Shown: in pieces, positions 15,930 through 25,061 of the stretch
Layout of the letters: each line of letters starts with the position of its first letter
Position numbering within the stretch: position 1 is the first letter of the stretch
Translations under genes and position numbers: made by a program
The notes under the pieces: model-generated
What the model was told of the DNA's origin: nothing
The model's database searches: none
Seen by the model: only the letters and a program-made list of their open reading frames with translations
Origin: Ralstonia insidiosa
GTDB taxonomy: Bacteria > Pseudomonadota > Gammaproteobacteria > Burkholderiales > Burkholderiaceae
Assembly (NCBI RefSeq): GCF_008801405.1
Contig: NZ_VZPV01000001.1
Span: 2,046,001-2,110,000 of the forward strand
Direction of reading: 5' to 3'
Length of the DNA stretch: 64,000 bases

Positions 15930-17933
15930 ATGCCCGAGCGTTCCGAACTCGCCAATCTGATCTTTGGCCGCCTGTCGTGGGAGGCCATTCCGTACCACGA
16001 GCCGATCCTGCTGGCCACCTTCGCAGTGGTTGCGATTGGCGGCCTCGCAGTGGTGGGGCTGCTGACCTACTACCGCGTCTGGGGCTATCTGTGGCGTGAG
16101 TGGTTCACCAGCATCGATCACAAGAAGATCGGCATCATGTACATCGTGCTGGGCATCGTGATGCTGCTGCGCGGCTTTGCCGATGCCATCATGATGCGGA
16201 TGCAGCAGGCGGTCGCGTTTGGCGCTAGCACTGGTTTCCTGCCACCGCATCACTACGACCAGATCTTCACTGCGCACGGCGTGATCATGATCTTCTTCGT
16301 GGCCATGCCGCTGGTGACGGGTCTGATGAACTTCGTCATGCCGCTGCAGATTGGCGCGCGTGACGTGGCGTTCCCGTTTCTCAACAACTTCAGTTTCTGG
16401 ATGACCACCGGCGGCGCCATCCTGGTGATGATGTCGTTGTTCGTGGGCGAGTTCGCGCGCACTGGCTGGCTGGCGTATCCGCCGCTGTCGGGCATCCTGG
16501 CGAGCCCCGACGTTGGGGTCGATTACTACATCTGGGCATTGCAGGTGGCCGGGGTTGGCACCGTGCTATCGGGCATCAACCTGCTGGTGACCATCGTCAA
16601 GATGCGTGCGCCGGGCATGACGCTGATGCGTATGCCGATCTTCACCTGGACGGCGCTGTGCACCAACACGCTGATCGTCGCCGCCTTTCCGGTGCTGACG
16701 GCCGCGCTCACGTTGCTGGCCCTGGACCGCTATGCCGGCACCAATTTCTTTACGATCGACCAGGGCGGCAGCGCGATGATGTACGTGAACCTGATCTGGA
16801 TCTGGGGCCACCCCGAGGTCTACATCTTGGTTCTGCCGGTGTTTGGCGTGTTCTCGGAAGTGGTGGCCACGTATTCGCGCAAGCGCCTGTTCGGCTACGC
16901 GTCGATGGTCTACGCGACGGTCGTGATCACGGTGCTGTCGTATCTGGTTTGGCTGCACCACTTCTTCACGATGGGGTCGGGTGCGAGCGTCAACTCGTTT
17001 TTCGGGATTACAACGATGATCATCTCGATCCCGACGGGTGCCAAGATCTTCAACTGGCTGTTCACGATGTACCACGGCAAGATCCGCTTCGAGCCGCCGA
17101 TGCTGTGGACCATCGGGTTCATGGTCACCTTCGCCATTGGCGGCATGACCGGTGTGCTGCTGGCGGTGCCGCCGGCCGATTTCTCGCTGCACAACAGCCT
17201 GTTCTTGATCGCCCACTTTCACAACGTGATCATCGGCGGTGTGCTGTTTGGGCTCATGGCGGGCATTTCGTACTGGTTCCCCAAAGCGTTCGGCTACCGG
17301 CTGGTGTCGTCGTGGGGTAAGGCCTCGTTCTGGTTCTGGTTCATCGGTTTCTACTTTGCGTTCATGCCGCTGTACTGGCTGGGCATGCGCGGCGTGACCC
17401 GCCGCATGAGCCATTTCGACGATCCGTCATTGCAGATCTGGTTCCAGCTTGCTGCATTCGGCGCGCTGCTGATTGCCATTGGCATTGCCTGCTTCCTGAT
17501 CCAACTGGTGGTGAGCTTCCTGCGCCGCGAAGAACTGCGTGATACGACCGGTGACCCATGGAACGGCCGTACGCTTGAGTGGTCGACCTCGTCGCCGCCG
17601 CCGCAGTACAACTTCGCGCTCACGCCACTCGTGCATGACTCCGATGCCTGGTGGCAGATGAAGCAGTACGGCTACGAGCGGCCGCAAGAGGGCTTCGTCC
17701 CGATCCACATGCCGAAGAACACGGCGGCAGGCATCCTGCTGGCGGGACTGTCCACGCTGTGCGGCTTTGCGTTGATCTGGCACATCTGGTGGTTGGCCAT
17801 TGCATCGTTCGCGGCCACGATTCTCTCGGCCATCATCCACACCTTCAACTACAAACGCGACTACTACATCCCGGCGGAAGATGTGGTCCGGACTGAAGCA
17901 TCACGTACCCAACTGATGGCAAGCCATGGCTGA
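15930..17933 (+). CDS. cyoB: Cytochrome o ubiquinol oxidase subunit I
   Basis: About 667 residues and 15 membrane segments. This is the catalytic haem-copper subunit, which oxidises ubiquinol, reduces oxygen to water and pumps protons. It shows WEWFTSIDHKKIGIMY-like opening residues, a low-spin haem ligand in FTAHGVIMIFF, the His-Tyr crosslink motif in WIWGHPEVYILVLP, the copper-B histidines in VWLHHFFTMG and the haem ligands in LIAHFHNVIIGGV. A GTG at 15921 is in frame, but AGGTGA at 15919-15924 is a good ribosome site for the ATG at 15930, so that start is preferred. The stop overlaps the start of cyoC by 8 bases. Confidence 0.97.
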   Translation: MPERSELANLIFGRLSWEAIPYHEPILLATFAVVAIGGLAVVGLLTYYRVWGYLWREWFTSIDHKKIGIMYIVLGIVMLLRGFADAIMMRMQQAVAFGASTGFLPPHHYDQIFTAHGVIMIFFVAMPLVTGLMNFVMPLQIGARDVAFPFLNNFSFWMTTGGAILVMMSLFVGEFARTGWLAYPPLSGILASPDVGVDYYIWALQVAGVGTVLSGINLLVTIVKMRAPGMTLMRMPIFTWTALCTNTLIVAAFPVLTAALTLLALDRYAGTNFFTIDQGGSAMMYVNLIWIWGHPEVYILVLPVFGVFSEVVATYSRKRLFGYASMVYATVVITVLSYLVWLHHFFTMGSGASVNSFFGITTMIISIPTGAKIFNWLFTMYHGKIRFEPPMLWTIGFMVTFAIGGMTGVLLAVPPADFSLHNSLFLIAHFHNVIIGGVLFGLMAGISYWFPKAFGYRLVSSWGKASFWFWFIGFYFAFMPLYWLGMRGVTRRMSHFDDPSLQIWFQLAAFGALLIAIGIACFLIQLVVSFLRREELRDTTGDPWNGRTLEWSTSSPPPQYNFALTPLVHDSDAWWQMKQYGYERPQEGFVPIHMPKNTAAGILLAGLSTLCGFALIWHIWWLAIASFAATILSAIIHTFNYKRDYYIPAEDVVRTEASRTQLMASHG

Positions 17934-18582
17934 TACGACCGTACCCTTGCATGCGAACAGTACCGCCGGGGCGGATGTGGTCCCGCCCGGCGGCTACCAG
18001 TTCCACGTCACCGGAGAGCATCACGTGCCCAACGGCACGCTGCTTGGGTTCTGGATCTACCTGATGAGTGATTGCTTGATATTCGCGTGCCTGTTCGCCG
18101 CTTATGGCGTGTTGGGCCGCGAATACGCGGGCGGGCCGACCGGGGCGGAGCTGTTTGAGCTGCCGCTCGTGGCGCTGAACACGTCCTTCCTGCTGCTGTC
18201 GTCGATCACGTATGGCTTTGCAATGCTGCAGATGCAGCAGAACAAGGTCCGACCGATGCAGCTCTGGCTGGCTATCACCTGGCTCTTCGGTGCGGCGTTT
18301 CTAGCGGTGGAACTCTACGAATTTGCGCACTTGATCCATGAGGGAGCAGGGCCGCAGCGCAGCGCCTTCCTGACATCGTTCTTCTCGCTGGTCGGTACGC
18401 ACGGGTTGCACGTGACGTTCGGCCTGATCTGGCTGATCGTGCTGATGCTGCAGGTGTCGCAACACGGGCTGATTACCGCCAATAAGCGCCGGCTGATGTG
18501 CCTGTCGATGTTCTGGCACTTTCTGGACGTCGTCTGGATCGGCGTCTTTACCTTCGTCTACCTGATGGGAACGCTGCCATGA
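17926..18582 (+). CDS. cyoC: Cytochrome o ubiquinol oxidase subunit III
   Basis: 218 residues with five membrane helices, the length and pattern of CyoC. Family motifs include NGTLLGFWIYLMSDCLIFA near residue 40 and GTHGLHVTFGLIWLIVLM near 155. Subunit III stabilises the catalytic core and the proton-uptake path and has no metal centre. Translation is likely coupled to cyoB (8-base overlap) and to cyoD (ATGA overlap). Confidence 0.95.
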   Translation: MADTTVPLHANSTAGADVVPPGGYQFHVTGEHHVPNGTLLGFWIYLMSDCLIFACLFAAYGVLGREYAGGPTGAELFELPLVALNTSFLLLSSITYGFAMLQMQQNKVRPMQLWLAITWLFGAAFLAVELYEFAHLIHEGAGPQRSAFLTSFFSLVGTHGLHVTFGLIWLIVLMLQVSQHGLITANKRRLMCLSMFWHFLDVVWIGVFTFVYLMGTLP

Positions 18583-19013
18583 GCGCGCACGACCAAACGA
18601 TCAGCGGACACGGCGATGGCCACGCTCATCACCACGAGCATCACGAAGAAGAGGTCGGGCCGCACGCCACACTGGGTGGCTACCTGACGGGTTTCGTCCT
18701 GTCTGTTTTCCTGACGGCGATTCCGTTCTGGCTGGTGATGGGCAACGTGTTCGATAAGTCGTCGACCACGGCGGTGGCGATCCTGTTGATTGGCGCGGTG
18801 CAGATCGTGGTGCACATGATTTACTTCCTGCACATGAACGCCAAGTCCGAGGGCGGCTGGAACATGCTGTCGCTGATGTTCACGCTGGTGCTGGTGGTCA
18901 TCACGCTCAGCGGTTCGCTCTGGGTGATGTATCACCTGAACACCAACATGATGCCGCACATGCGGCCCATGCCAGGCTCAGGCAGCGCGATCTTGCCGCC
19001 GCGGAGCCAGTAG
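18579..19013 (+). CDS. cyoD: Cytochrome o ubiquinol oxidase subunit IV
   Basis: 144 residues with three membrane helices. It starts on the ATGA overlap with cyoC. The N-terminus is unusually His-rich (GHGDGHAHHHEHHEEE), longer and more histidine-laden than I expect for CyoD, and could bind metal. The rest follows the family: HATLGGYLTGFVLSVFLT, then AVQIVVHMIYFLHMNAKSEG with the conserved histidines, and a last helix near LVLVVITLSGSLWVMYH. It is the last gene of the operon. No haem O synthase (cyoE) follows, so haem O must be made by an enzyme encoded elsewhere. Confidence 0.94.
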   Translation: MSAHDQTISGHGDGHAHHHEHHEEEVGPHATLGGYLTGFVLSVFLTAIPFWLVMGNVFDKSSTTAVAILLIGAVQIVVHMIYFLHMNAKSEGGWNMLSLMFTLVLVVITLSGSLWVMYHLNTNMMPHMRPMPGSGSAILPPRSQ

Positions 19014-19160
19014 GGCGGTGGATGCTCATCCCAGAGATCATCGTCACGAACAAGGCCGACGACGACGTCAAGATCATCGGTGATGGCCTGAACGGCTGGG
19101 CGGGAAACTCCAGCACAATGCGTCTCGCACGCATCGCCCAACCAGGAAAGGGACTCATCC

Positions 19161-19496
19161 ATGTACAAGGCATTCGCAGCGCTCACGCTTGCGCTCGCAT
19201 CTGGCGTCATCCACGCCGCTGACATTACCGTCCGTACCGAAAACTATCCGCGCCCGCCATACTCCGGCGCCACGTATTACATCTACGAGCGCGATGGCCA
19301 GACCATCTGCACCAAGCTCCAGGTCTGCAACAAGTACGACCAGTGCGATACCAAGTACGTGAAGGGCAGCTACAAGGACGAGGAGGACGTGCAGACCGGT
19401 GACCCCTATGGCAAGACCGATGCCGTGGTGATCGGCAAGGAGAAGCTTGCCAAGCATGTCTGCCTGACCAAGTTCAAGCTGACCGGCCAGCCCTGA
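19161..19496 (+). CDS. Small secreted protein with four cysteines, unknown function
   Basis: 111 residues, not recognised. A Sec signal (residues 1 to about 20, ending GVIHAAD) precedes a hydrophilic domain rich in Tyr, Lys and Asp. Four cysteines (QTICTK, LQVCNK, YDQCDT and KHVCLT) could form two disulfides in the periplasm. AGGAAAGGGA lies just upstream of the ATG, a convincing ribosome site. The gene sits between cyoD (148 bases away) and a convergent LysR gene (4 bases after the stop) and is probably transcribed on its own. Confidence 0.75.
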   Translation: MYKAFAALTLALASGVIHAADITVRTENYPRPPYSGATYYIYERDGQTICTKLQVCNKYDQCDTKYVKGSYKDEEDVQTGDPYGKTDAVVIGKEKLAKHVCLTKFKLTGQP

Positions 19497-19500
19497 GCGT

Positions 19501-20397
19501 TCAGGGGTTCACATTCTCCCGCGCGGCTGCTTCCAGGTACTCGAGAAAGCGGCTTGCCACCGGCTCCGCATCGCCTGTGCGTCGCAATGACAGCACGGGC
19601 GATTCTTTTTTGCCGCCTGCCAGCGGCACGAAGCTGACGCGCGCATCGCCTGCGTGCTGCAGTGTCTTGGGCACCAGTGCCACGCCCATCCCGAACCCCA
19701 CCATCGTCACCACGGTCTGCCAGAGCCGCGCCTCGTGGCGGATCACCGGGCTGAAACCGGCATCCACGCACAACGCGATGATCAGGTCGTGATAGTGCGG
19801 CGACACCGTGCGTGGGAAGAGGATGAACGGCTCCTGTGCCAGCGCATCCAGTGCCAGGCTCTTGCGGCGAGCCAGCGCGTGGCCGACGGGCAGGCACGCG
19901 ACAAAGGGTTCGGAGAAGATCGGCGTGGAAACGACTTCGGCAGGAAAGGTGCCCCAGTACGCACAGCCCAGGTCGATCTGCTGGCGCTGAATGGCCTGGA
20001 CCTGCTCGCCGGTGTTCATCTCGCGCAGGATGATCTCCACCGCCGGGTGATCGGCCTCGAAACGTTCCACCGCACGGGGCAGGCCGCGATACAGCATGGA
20101 ATTGACGAAACCCACGCGCAGCCGCCCAGCCAGCCCATGCGCGGAGCGCTGCGTGATGCGCTCGACCTCGGCCGCTTGCTGCAGCAGCTTGCGGGCCTCG
20201 TCCAGCAGCACCTGTCCGGCGTTGGTAAGCGCCACGCTCTTGTTGGTGCGCGCGAGCAGTTGCACGCCCAACTGCTCCTCGAACTTGCGGATATCGAAGC
20301 TCAGCGCCGGCTGCGAGATGAACAGCCGCTGCGCCGCACGCCCGAAGTGCAGTTCTTCCGCCACGGCAACGAAATAGCGCAGCTGCTTCAAGTCCAT
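19501..20397 (-). CDS. LysR-family transcriptional regulator
   Basis: About 298 residues. The N-terminal helix-turn-helix is MDLKQLRYFVAVAEELHFGRAAQRLFISQPALSFDI-like (first 60 residues), followed by the co-inducer-binding domain (about 90-290). The ATG at 20397 has GAGG close upstream. The family member resembles the BenM/CatM-like group in its opening, but the effector cannot be named. It is divergent from the acyl-CoA dehydrogenase gene, with a palindrome in the 121-base gap. It is the likely regulator of the acid-degradation module and, typically, of itself. Confidence 0.92.
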   Translation of the reverse strand: MDLKQLRYFVAVAEELHFGRAAQRLFISQPALSFDIRKFEEQLGVQLLARTNKSVALTNAGQVLLDEARKLLQQAAEVERITQRSAHGLAGRLRVGFVNSMLYRGLPRAVERFEADHPAVEIILREMNTGEQVQAIQRQQIDLGCAYWGTFPAEVVSTPIFSEPFVACLPVGHALARRKSLALDALAQEPFILFPRTVSPHYHDLIIALCVDAGFSPVIRHEARLWQTVVTMVGFGMGVALVPKTLQHAGDARVSFVPLAGGKKESPVLSLRRTGDAEPVASRFLEYLEAAARENVNP

Positions 20398-20435
20398 GGC
20401 GGTCTGCCTCACTCAACGATAAGGGTTATTTATCG

Positions 20436-20453
20436 TACAGGACAAATCCTGTA
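20436..20453. promoter_or_regulatory. Palindromic candidate LysR operator
   Basis: TACAGGACAAATCCTGTA is a perfect inverted repeat, 7 bases each side of CAAA, placed between the divergent LysR gene and the acyl-CoA dehydrogenase gene. CGATAA/TTATCG repeats flank it on both sides. Position and symmetry suit a LysR-type activator site; the assignment is inferred. Confidence 0.6.
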
Positions 20454-20518
20454 TTGGACGATTATCGATGGTGTTCCTATGCTGGCCGGACAACACAGGA
20501 GACAGCGAGGCCACCCGC

Positions 20519-22282
20519 ATGAACGACATCGCCCGCGAACCAATCATTGGCCAGCCCGTTGGCCACCAGAACATTCCCGACAGCCGGGGCATCAACTTCT
20601 TCCACGTCGATCCGGATCTCGGGCGCCTGCTGCAGCTGTACCTGGGTGACGCGCAATACCGCGCGCTGGAGCCGCAGCTCAAGTCGTTGGGCCTGCGCGC
20701 TTCGGACGAGCTCGATGCCTGGGCCACCAGCGCCGATCACAACCCGCCGCAACTGCGCCACCGCACCCGCCGCGGCGAGGCGCTGCAGAGCATCGACAAG
20801 CACCCCGATTACGTCGCACTGGAACGTGTGGCGTATGCAGAACTCGGTCTTGCATCGATGAGCCATGTCGGCAGCGCGCCGCCGCCGCTGGTCAAATACG
20901 CGCTCACGTATCTGTTTGTGCAGGCCGAATTCGGCCTGTGCTGCCCCGTCAGCATGACGGATTCGCTCACGCGCACGCTTCGCAAGTTTGGTGATCCGGC
21001 ACTGGTGGCGCGCTATCTACCGATGCTGGCTTCGCGCGACTTTGATGTGCTGTACCAGGGCGCGATGTTCATGACCGAGCAGGCCGCCGGCTCGGACGTC
21101 GCTCGCATCGCCACGCGCGCCGCGCTGGAAACCGCACCCGACGGCACGCAAACGTGGCGCCTTTATGGCGACAAGTGGTTCTGCTCCAACGCCGATGCGG
21201 ATCTCGCCATGGTGTTGGCTCGTCCGGACGGTGCGCCGTCGGGTATCAACGGCCTGGCGCTCTTCCTGCTGCCCAAAACGCTGCAGGACGGCGCACGCAA
21301 CAACTACCGGATCATCCGCCTGAAAGACAAGCTCGGCACCCGCTCGATGGCCAGTGGTGAGATCGTGCTGGAAGGCGCCACCGCCCACCTGATCGGCGAG
21401 ATCGGTCGCGGCTTCCATCAGATGGCCGACATGATCAACATGTCACGCCTGTCGAACGGTGTACGTGCCGCTGGCCTGATGCGCCGCGCCACCACCGAGG
21501 CTCTGCACATTGCGCGCAACCGTGAAGCCTTCGGCCGCAAGCTGATCGACATGCCGTTGATGCAGCGTCAGCTCCTGAAGATGCTGCTGCCGACCGAGCA
21601 GGCACGCTCGATGTTCATGCAGATCGCGCAGCTGCTGCCGCTGGCCGATGCCGGCGACGAACAGGCTGCCAAGTGCGTGCGCATCCTGACGCCACTGATC
21701 AAGTTCCGCGCCTGCCGCGATGCGCGCCGCGTGACCGGAGATGCGATGGAGGTGCGTGGCGGCACCGGCTACATCGAAGAATGGAGCGATGCGCGCCTCG
21801 TGCGGGATTCGCATCTCGGCTCGATCTGGGAGGGCACGAGCAACATCGTCGCGCTCGACATCGCTCGCGCCGTGAAGCGTGAAGGCGCGCTGGAGCCACT
21901 GCGTGCGTACCTGCTCGGCCTGCTCGACGGTGTCACGCTGCCGACGCAGAGCGACGCGCTGCTGCGTGCCACGCTCGACCGCGTCTGCCGCACCATCGCC
22001 AAGGTGGCCGAAGAGGGCAGCGACGAACTTGTGCGGCAGGCCGGTTCCGCGCTGTACCACATCACCACGGCGATCTTCATGGCGTTGGAAGGCGTGTGTC
22101 TGGCGCCGGATCATCGGCGTCTGGCGCTTGCACATCTGGTGCTGCGGCACAAGCTGCTGCCGGTCGATCCGCTGGCCTTGCCCGAGAGCGACGATGCTCC
22201 GCTGTTCGAGGCGCTCGTCAAGCAGCGTGAGGTTTCGCTCGCGCTGGCCACGCAGGCGCTGCCGGCCGGAGATGCGCAATGA
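20519..22282 (+). CDS. Acyl-CoA dehydrogenase family protein
   Basis: 587 residues, the long type of acyl-CoA dehydrogenase with an extra C-terminal helical domain (as in FadE12/AidB-like proteins), compared with about 380 for the short type. Family signatures include YQGAMFMTEQAAGSDV near residue 185, DKWFCSNADADLAMV near 225, RLSNGVRAAGLMRRA near 320 and EVRGGTGYIEEWSDARL near 420. The segment GTSNIVALDIARA contains the flavin-site GTS(N/D) motif. It would oxidise an acyl-CoA with FAD and pass electrons to ETF. The ATG at 20519 is preferred over an upstream ATG at 20468, which lacks a ribosome site. The stop overlaps the CoA transferase start (ATGA). Confidence 0.9.
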   Translation: MNDIAREPIIGQPVGHQNIPDSRGINFFHVDPDLGRLLQLYLGDAQYRALEPQLKSLGLRASDELDAWATSADHNPPQLRHRTRRGEALQSIDKHPDYVALERVAYAELGLASMSHVGSAPPPLVKYALTYLFVQAEFGLCCPVSMTDSLTRTLRKFGDPALVARYLPMLASRDFDVLYQGAMFMTEQAAGSDVARIATRAALETAPDGTQTWRLYGDKWFCSNADADLAMVLARPDGAPSGINGLALFLLPKTLQDGARNNYRIIRLKDKLGTRSMASGEIVLEGATAHLIGEIGRGFHQMADMINMSRLSNGVRAAGLMRRATTEALHIARNREAFGRKLIDMPLMQRQLLKMLLPTEQARSMFMQIAQLLPLADAGDEQAAKCVRILTPLIKFRACRDARRVTGDAMEVRGGTGYIEEWSDARLVRDSHLGSIWEGTSNIVALDIARAVKREGALEPLRAYLLGLLDGVTLPTQSDALLRATLDRVCRTIAKVAEEGSDELVRQAGSALYHITTAIFMALEGVCLAPDHRRLALAHLVLRHKLLPVDPLALPESDDAPLFEALVKQREVSLALATQALPAGDAQ

Positions 22283-23466
22283 GCGCGGTCAATGGCGCAC
22301 TGCACGGCCTGAAAGTCATCGACCTGAGCCGCGTGCTCGGCGGCCCGTATTGCACGCAAGCGCTGGCCGACCACGGCGCACAGGTCATCAAGCTCGAACC
22401 CCCCGTCGGCGACGAAACCCGCACCTGGGGCCCGCCGTTCGATGAGAGCGACACCGCCTGGTACTTCAACGGCGTCAATCGCAACAAGCTCGGCATCTCG
22501 GTCGACCTGTCGCGCGACGAAGGCCGCGCGGTGCTCTGGCAACTGCTGGAAGACGCCGATGTGCTGGTCGAGAACTTCAAGCCCGGCACGCTGGCGCGTT
22601 GGGGCATGGATTTCGAGCGCGATCTGCAGCCACGTTTTCCTCGCTTGATCCACTGCGCGGTCTCCGGCTTCGGCCCCGACGGCCCCCTGGGTGGGTTGCC
22701 TGGTTACGACGCTGCCATCCAGGCCATGGCCGGCCTCATGAGCGTCAACGGCGAGCGCGATGGCGGCCCGATGCGTGTCGGCCTGCCGATCGTCGACATG
22801 GTGACGGGGCTCAACGCGCTGGCCGGCATCCTGCTGGCACTGGCCGAGCGAGAGAAGAGTGGGCGCGGGCAGTCGATCGACATTGCGTTGTATGACTGCG
22901 GCGTGTCGCTGCTGCATCCGCATCTGCCCAACTACTTCGGCTCGGGCAAGGTGCCGCAGCGCAGTGGCAATGCGCACCCGAACATCACGCCGTACGACAG
23001 CTACCAGACTGGCACCACGCCCATCTTTCTGGCGGTGGGCAATGACCGTCAGTTCGCCAAGCTGTGCGCGCACATCGGTGTGCCCGAGTTGGTGGAAGAT
23101 GCTCGCTTTGCCGACAACCGCAGCCGTTGCGCGCATCGCCCGGAGCTCAAGCAGGCGCTGGAGGCACAGCTGGCGCGCTTCGATTGCGAGACGCTCGCGC
23201 AAGACCTGATCCAGGGTGGTGTGCCATGCGGGCCGGTGCTGAGCGTCGACGTGGTGGCGCGCCATCCGCACACGCTGCATCGGCAGATGGTGGTCGAGCT
23301 GGGTGATTACCGTGGCACGGGCTCGCCGATCAAGCTGTCGCGCTCGCCGGCCACGTATCGCAATGCGCCGCCTGCGCTCGGTGCCGATACCGATGCCGTG
23401 CTGGCTTCGCTCGGCATCGACACGGAAACCCGGCAGCGCCTGTTTGAGGCAGGCGTTCTGAAATGA
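22279..23466 (+). CDS. CaiB/BaiF family (class III) CoA transferase
   Basis: 395 residues of the family III CoA transferases, which move CoA between carboxylic acids through an aspartyl-CoA intermediate. Motifs include LKVIDLSRVLGGPYCTQ near residue 10, GADVIKLE-like AQVIKLEPPVGDETR near 35, FNGVNRNKLGISVDL near 70, and the catalytic aspartate region AISGFGPDGPLG-like near 130 (SGFGPDGP, then YDAAIQAMAGLM). Together with the overlapping acyl-CoA dehydrogenase it should activate an acid as its CoA ester, which is then oxidised. A transporter follows 80 bases later. The substrate is unknown. Confidence 0.92.
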   Translation: MSAVNGALHGLKVIDLSRVLGGPYCTQALADHGAQVIKLEPPVGDETRTWGPPFDESDTAWYFNGVNRNKLGISVDLSRDEGRAVLWQLLEDADVLVENFKPGTLARWGMDFERDLQPRFPRLIHCAVSGFGPDGPLGGLPGYDAAIQAMAGLMSVNGERDGGPMRVGLPIVDMVTGLNALAGILLALAEREKSGRGQSIDIALYDCGVSLLHPHLPNYFGSGKVPQRSGNAHPNITPYDSYQTGTTPIFLAVGNDRQFAKLCAHIGVPELVEDARFADNRSRCAHRPELKQALEAQLARFDCETLAQDLIQGGVPCGPVLSVDVVARHPHTLHRQMVVELGDYRGTGSPIKLSRSPATYRNAPPALGADTDAVLASLGIDTETRQRLFEAGVLK

Positions 23467-23546
23467 ACTAAGGCAGCTTCACCACAACACGGCAGACGGC
23501 CCGACAGAGGCCGCACCGAACCGGCAGTACCACGAAGGAGACCAAC

Positions 23547-24956
23547 ATGCCTCACCAGTCCGCGCCCCAGGCCGCAAACCTGCAGCCGCGCCGTGCCGCG
23601 GTTGCCGCGTTTATCGGCACCACCATCGAGTGGTACGACTTCTACATCTACGGCCTTGCCGCCGCGCTGGTCTTCGGCAAGGTGTTCTTCTCCAAGACGC
23701 TGGACCCGGGCATCGCCACGCTGCTGTCGTTCGTCACGCTGTGGGCTGGCTTTGCCGCGCGGCCCATCGGCGGCATCATCTTCGGCCACCTGGGCGACAA
23801 GATCGGCCGCAAGACTACGCTCATCATCACGCTCATCCTGATGGGGCTCGCGACGATGGGTATCGGCCTGCTGCCGAGCTATGCGCAGATCGGCCTGTGG
23901 GCGCCGGTGGGGCTGGTGGTGCTGCGCGTGATTCAGGGCGTGGCCGTGGGCGGCGAGTGGGGCGGTGCGGTCCTGATCGCCAGCGAGAGCGCGCCCAAGC
24001 GCAAGAGCATTCTGTACTCCGCGTTTGCGCAGCAGGGCTCGCCCACAGGCAACCTGCTGGCAACGGTGGTGTTCTTTGCGCTGAGCGCGCTGCCAACACC
24101 GCAGTTCATGTTGTGGGGCTGGCGCGTGCCGTTCCTGCTGTCGGCGCTGCTGGTGATCGTGGGCATGGTCATCCGCCTGAAGCTGGAAGAGTCCGACGAC
24201 ATGAAGCGCGTGCTGGCGCAGAAGAAGACCGTCAAGCTGCCGCTCAAGGATGTGGTGCGTGACCACTGGGGCCTGGTGCTGCTGGGCGCGGGCACGCTGC
24301 CGCTCATCCACGTGACGTACCTGAAGAGCAACTTTGCGCTGGCGTGGGCCACGAAGGAACTCGGCTACGCGCAGGACACCTTCCTCGGCATCATCGCGAT
24401 TGCGCTGGTGGTGCAGTTCATCACGCAGCCGCTGGGCGCGTGGCTGGTCTCGCGCATGGACATGCGCCGCGCGATCTGCCTGATGGTGCTGCCCGAGTTT
24501 CTGCTCATGCCGGTGATGTTCTTCGCCATCGAGACCAAGGTGGTCTGGATTGCGTTGGTGGGCATGTGCCTGGCGACGATTCCGCATTCGATGTTCTACG
24601 GCGCCATTGGCGGCATTCTGGCGCGCGTGTTCCCGACGCGCATCCGCTACACGGGGCTGTCGCTGGCGTATCAACTGTGCTCGCTGGTGGTGGGTGGCGG
24701 CACGCCGGTGTTTGCGCAGTGGATGCTCAACAGCACCGGCAACATCGTGGGCGTGGCCGCGTCGTCGGCGCTGTATGCGCTGGTGTCGCTGGCGTGCACG
24801 CTGGTGCTGCTCAACCGCACGGGCTATCGCGCAGACGAGCTGTCCACTGCCGAGCGCGCGGATGCGATGGACTTGGGGCAGGGTGACGCCGATGCATGTA
24901 TTGGTGCCCCCGGCGCACCGGCTTCACCGGTCGGCAAACCTGTTGCCGCGGCCTGA
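23547..24956 (+). CDS. MFS transporter, metabolite:H+ symporter (MHS/ShiA-like)
   Basis: 469 residues with about 12 membrane helices. It opens with the MHS signature GTTIEWYDFYIYGLAAALVFG. Loop 2-3 carries GHLGDKIGRKTTLIITL, and helix 4-5 carries RVIQGVAVGGEWGGAVLIASE, both hallmarks of shikimate/alpha-ketoglutarate/proline-betaine symporters. A GAAGGAG site precedes the ATG. It is the third gene of the LysR-controlled module, so it probably imports the acid handled by the CoA transferase. The C-terminal 30 residues are Ala/Pro-rich and unstructured. Confidence 0.9.
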   Translation: MPHQSAPQAANLQPRRAAVAAFIGTTIEWYDFYIYGLAAALVFGKVFFSKTLDPGIATLLSFVTLWAGFAARPIGGIIFGHLGDKIGRKTTLIITLILMGLATMGIGLLPSYAQIGLWAPVGLVVLRVIQGVAVGGEWGGAVLIASESAPKRKSILYSAFAQQGSPTGNLLATVVFFALSALPTPQFMLWGWRVPFLLSALLVIVGMVIRLKLEESDDMKRVLAQKKTVKLPLKDVVRDHWGLVLLGAGTLPLIHVTYLKSNFALAWATKELGYAQDTFLGIIAIALVVQFITQPLGAWLVSRMDMRRAICLMVLPEFLLMPVMFFAIETKVVWIALVGMCLATIPHSMFYGAIGGILARVFPTRIRYTGLSLAYQLCSLVVGGGTPVFAQWMLNSTGNIVGVAASSALYALVSLACTLVLLNRTGYRADELSTAERADAMDLGQGDADACIGAPGAPASPVGKPVAAA

Positions 24957-25061
24957 ACGCAGGCGCCTACGCGAAACGTGCGGTGGCGCGCCTGCCGCAC
25001 GTTCCCTACGATGACAAGGCAAGCAGCACAAAGCACTGTGCAGACAACCGGGAAGCGTGCC

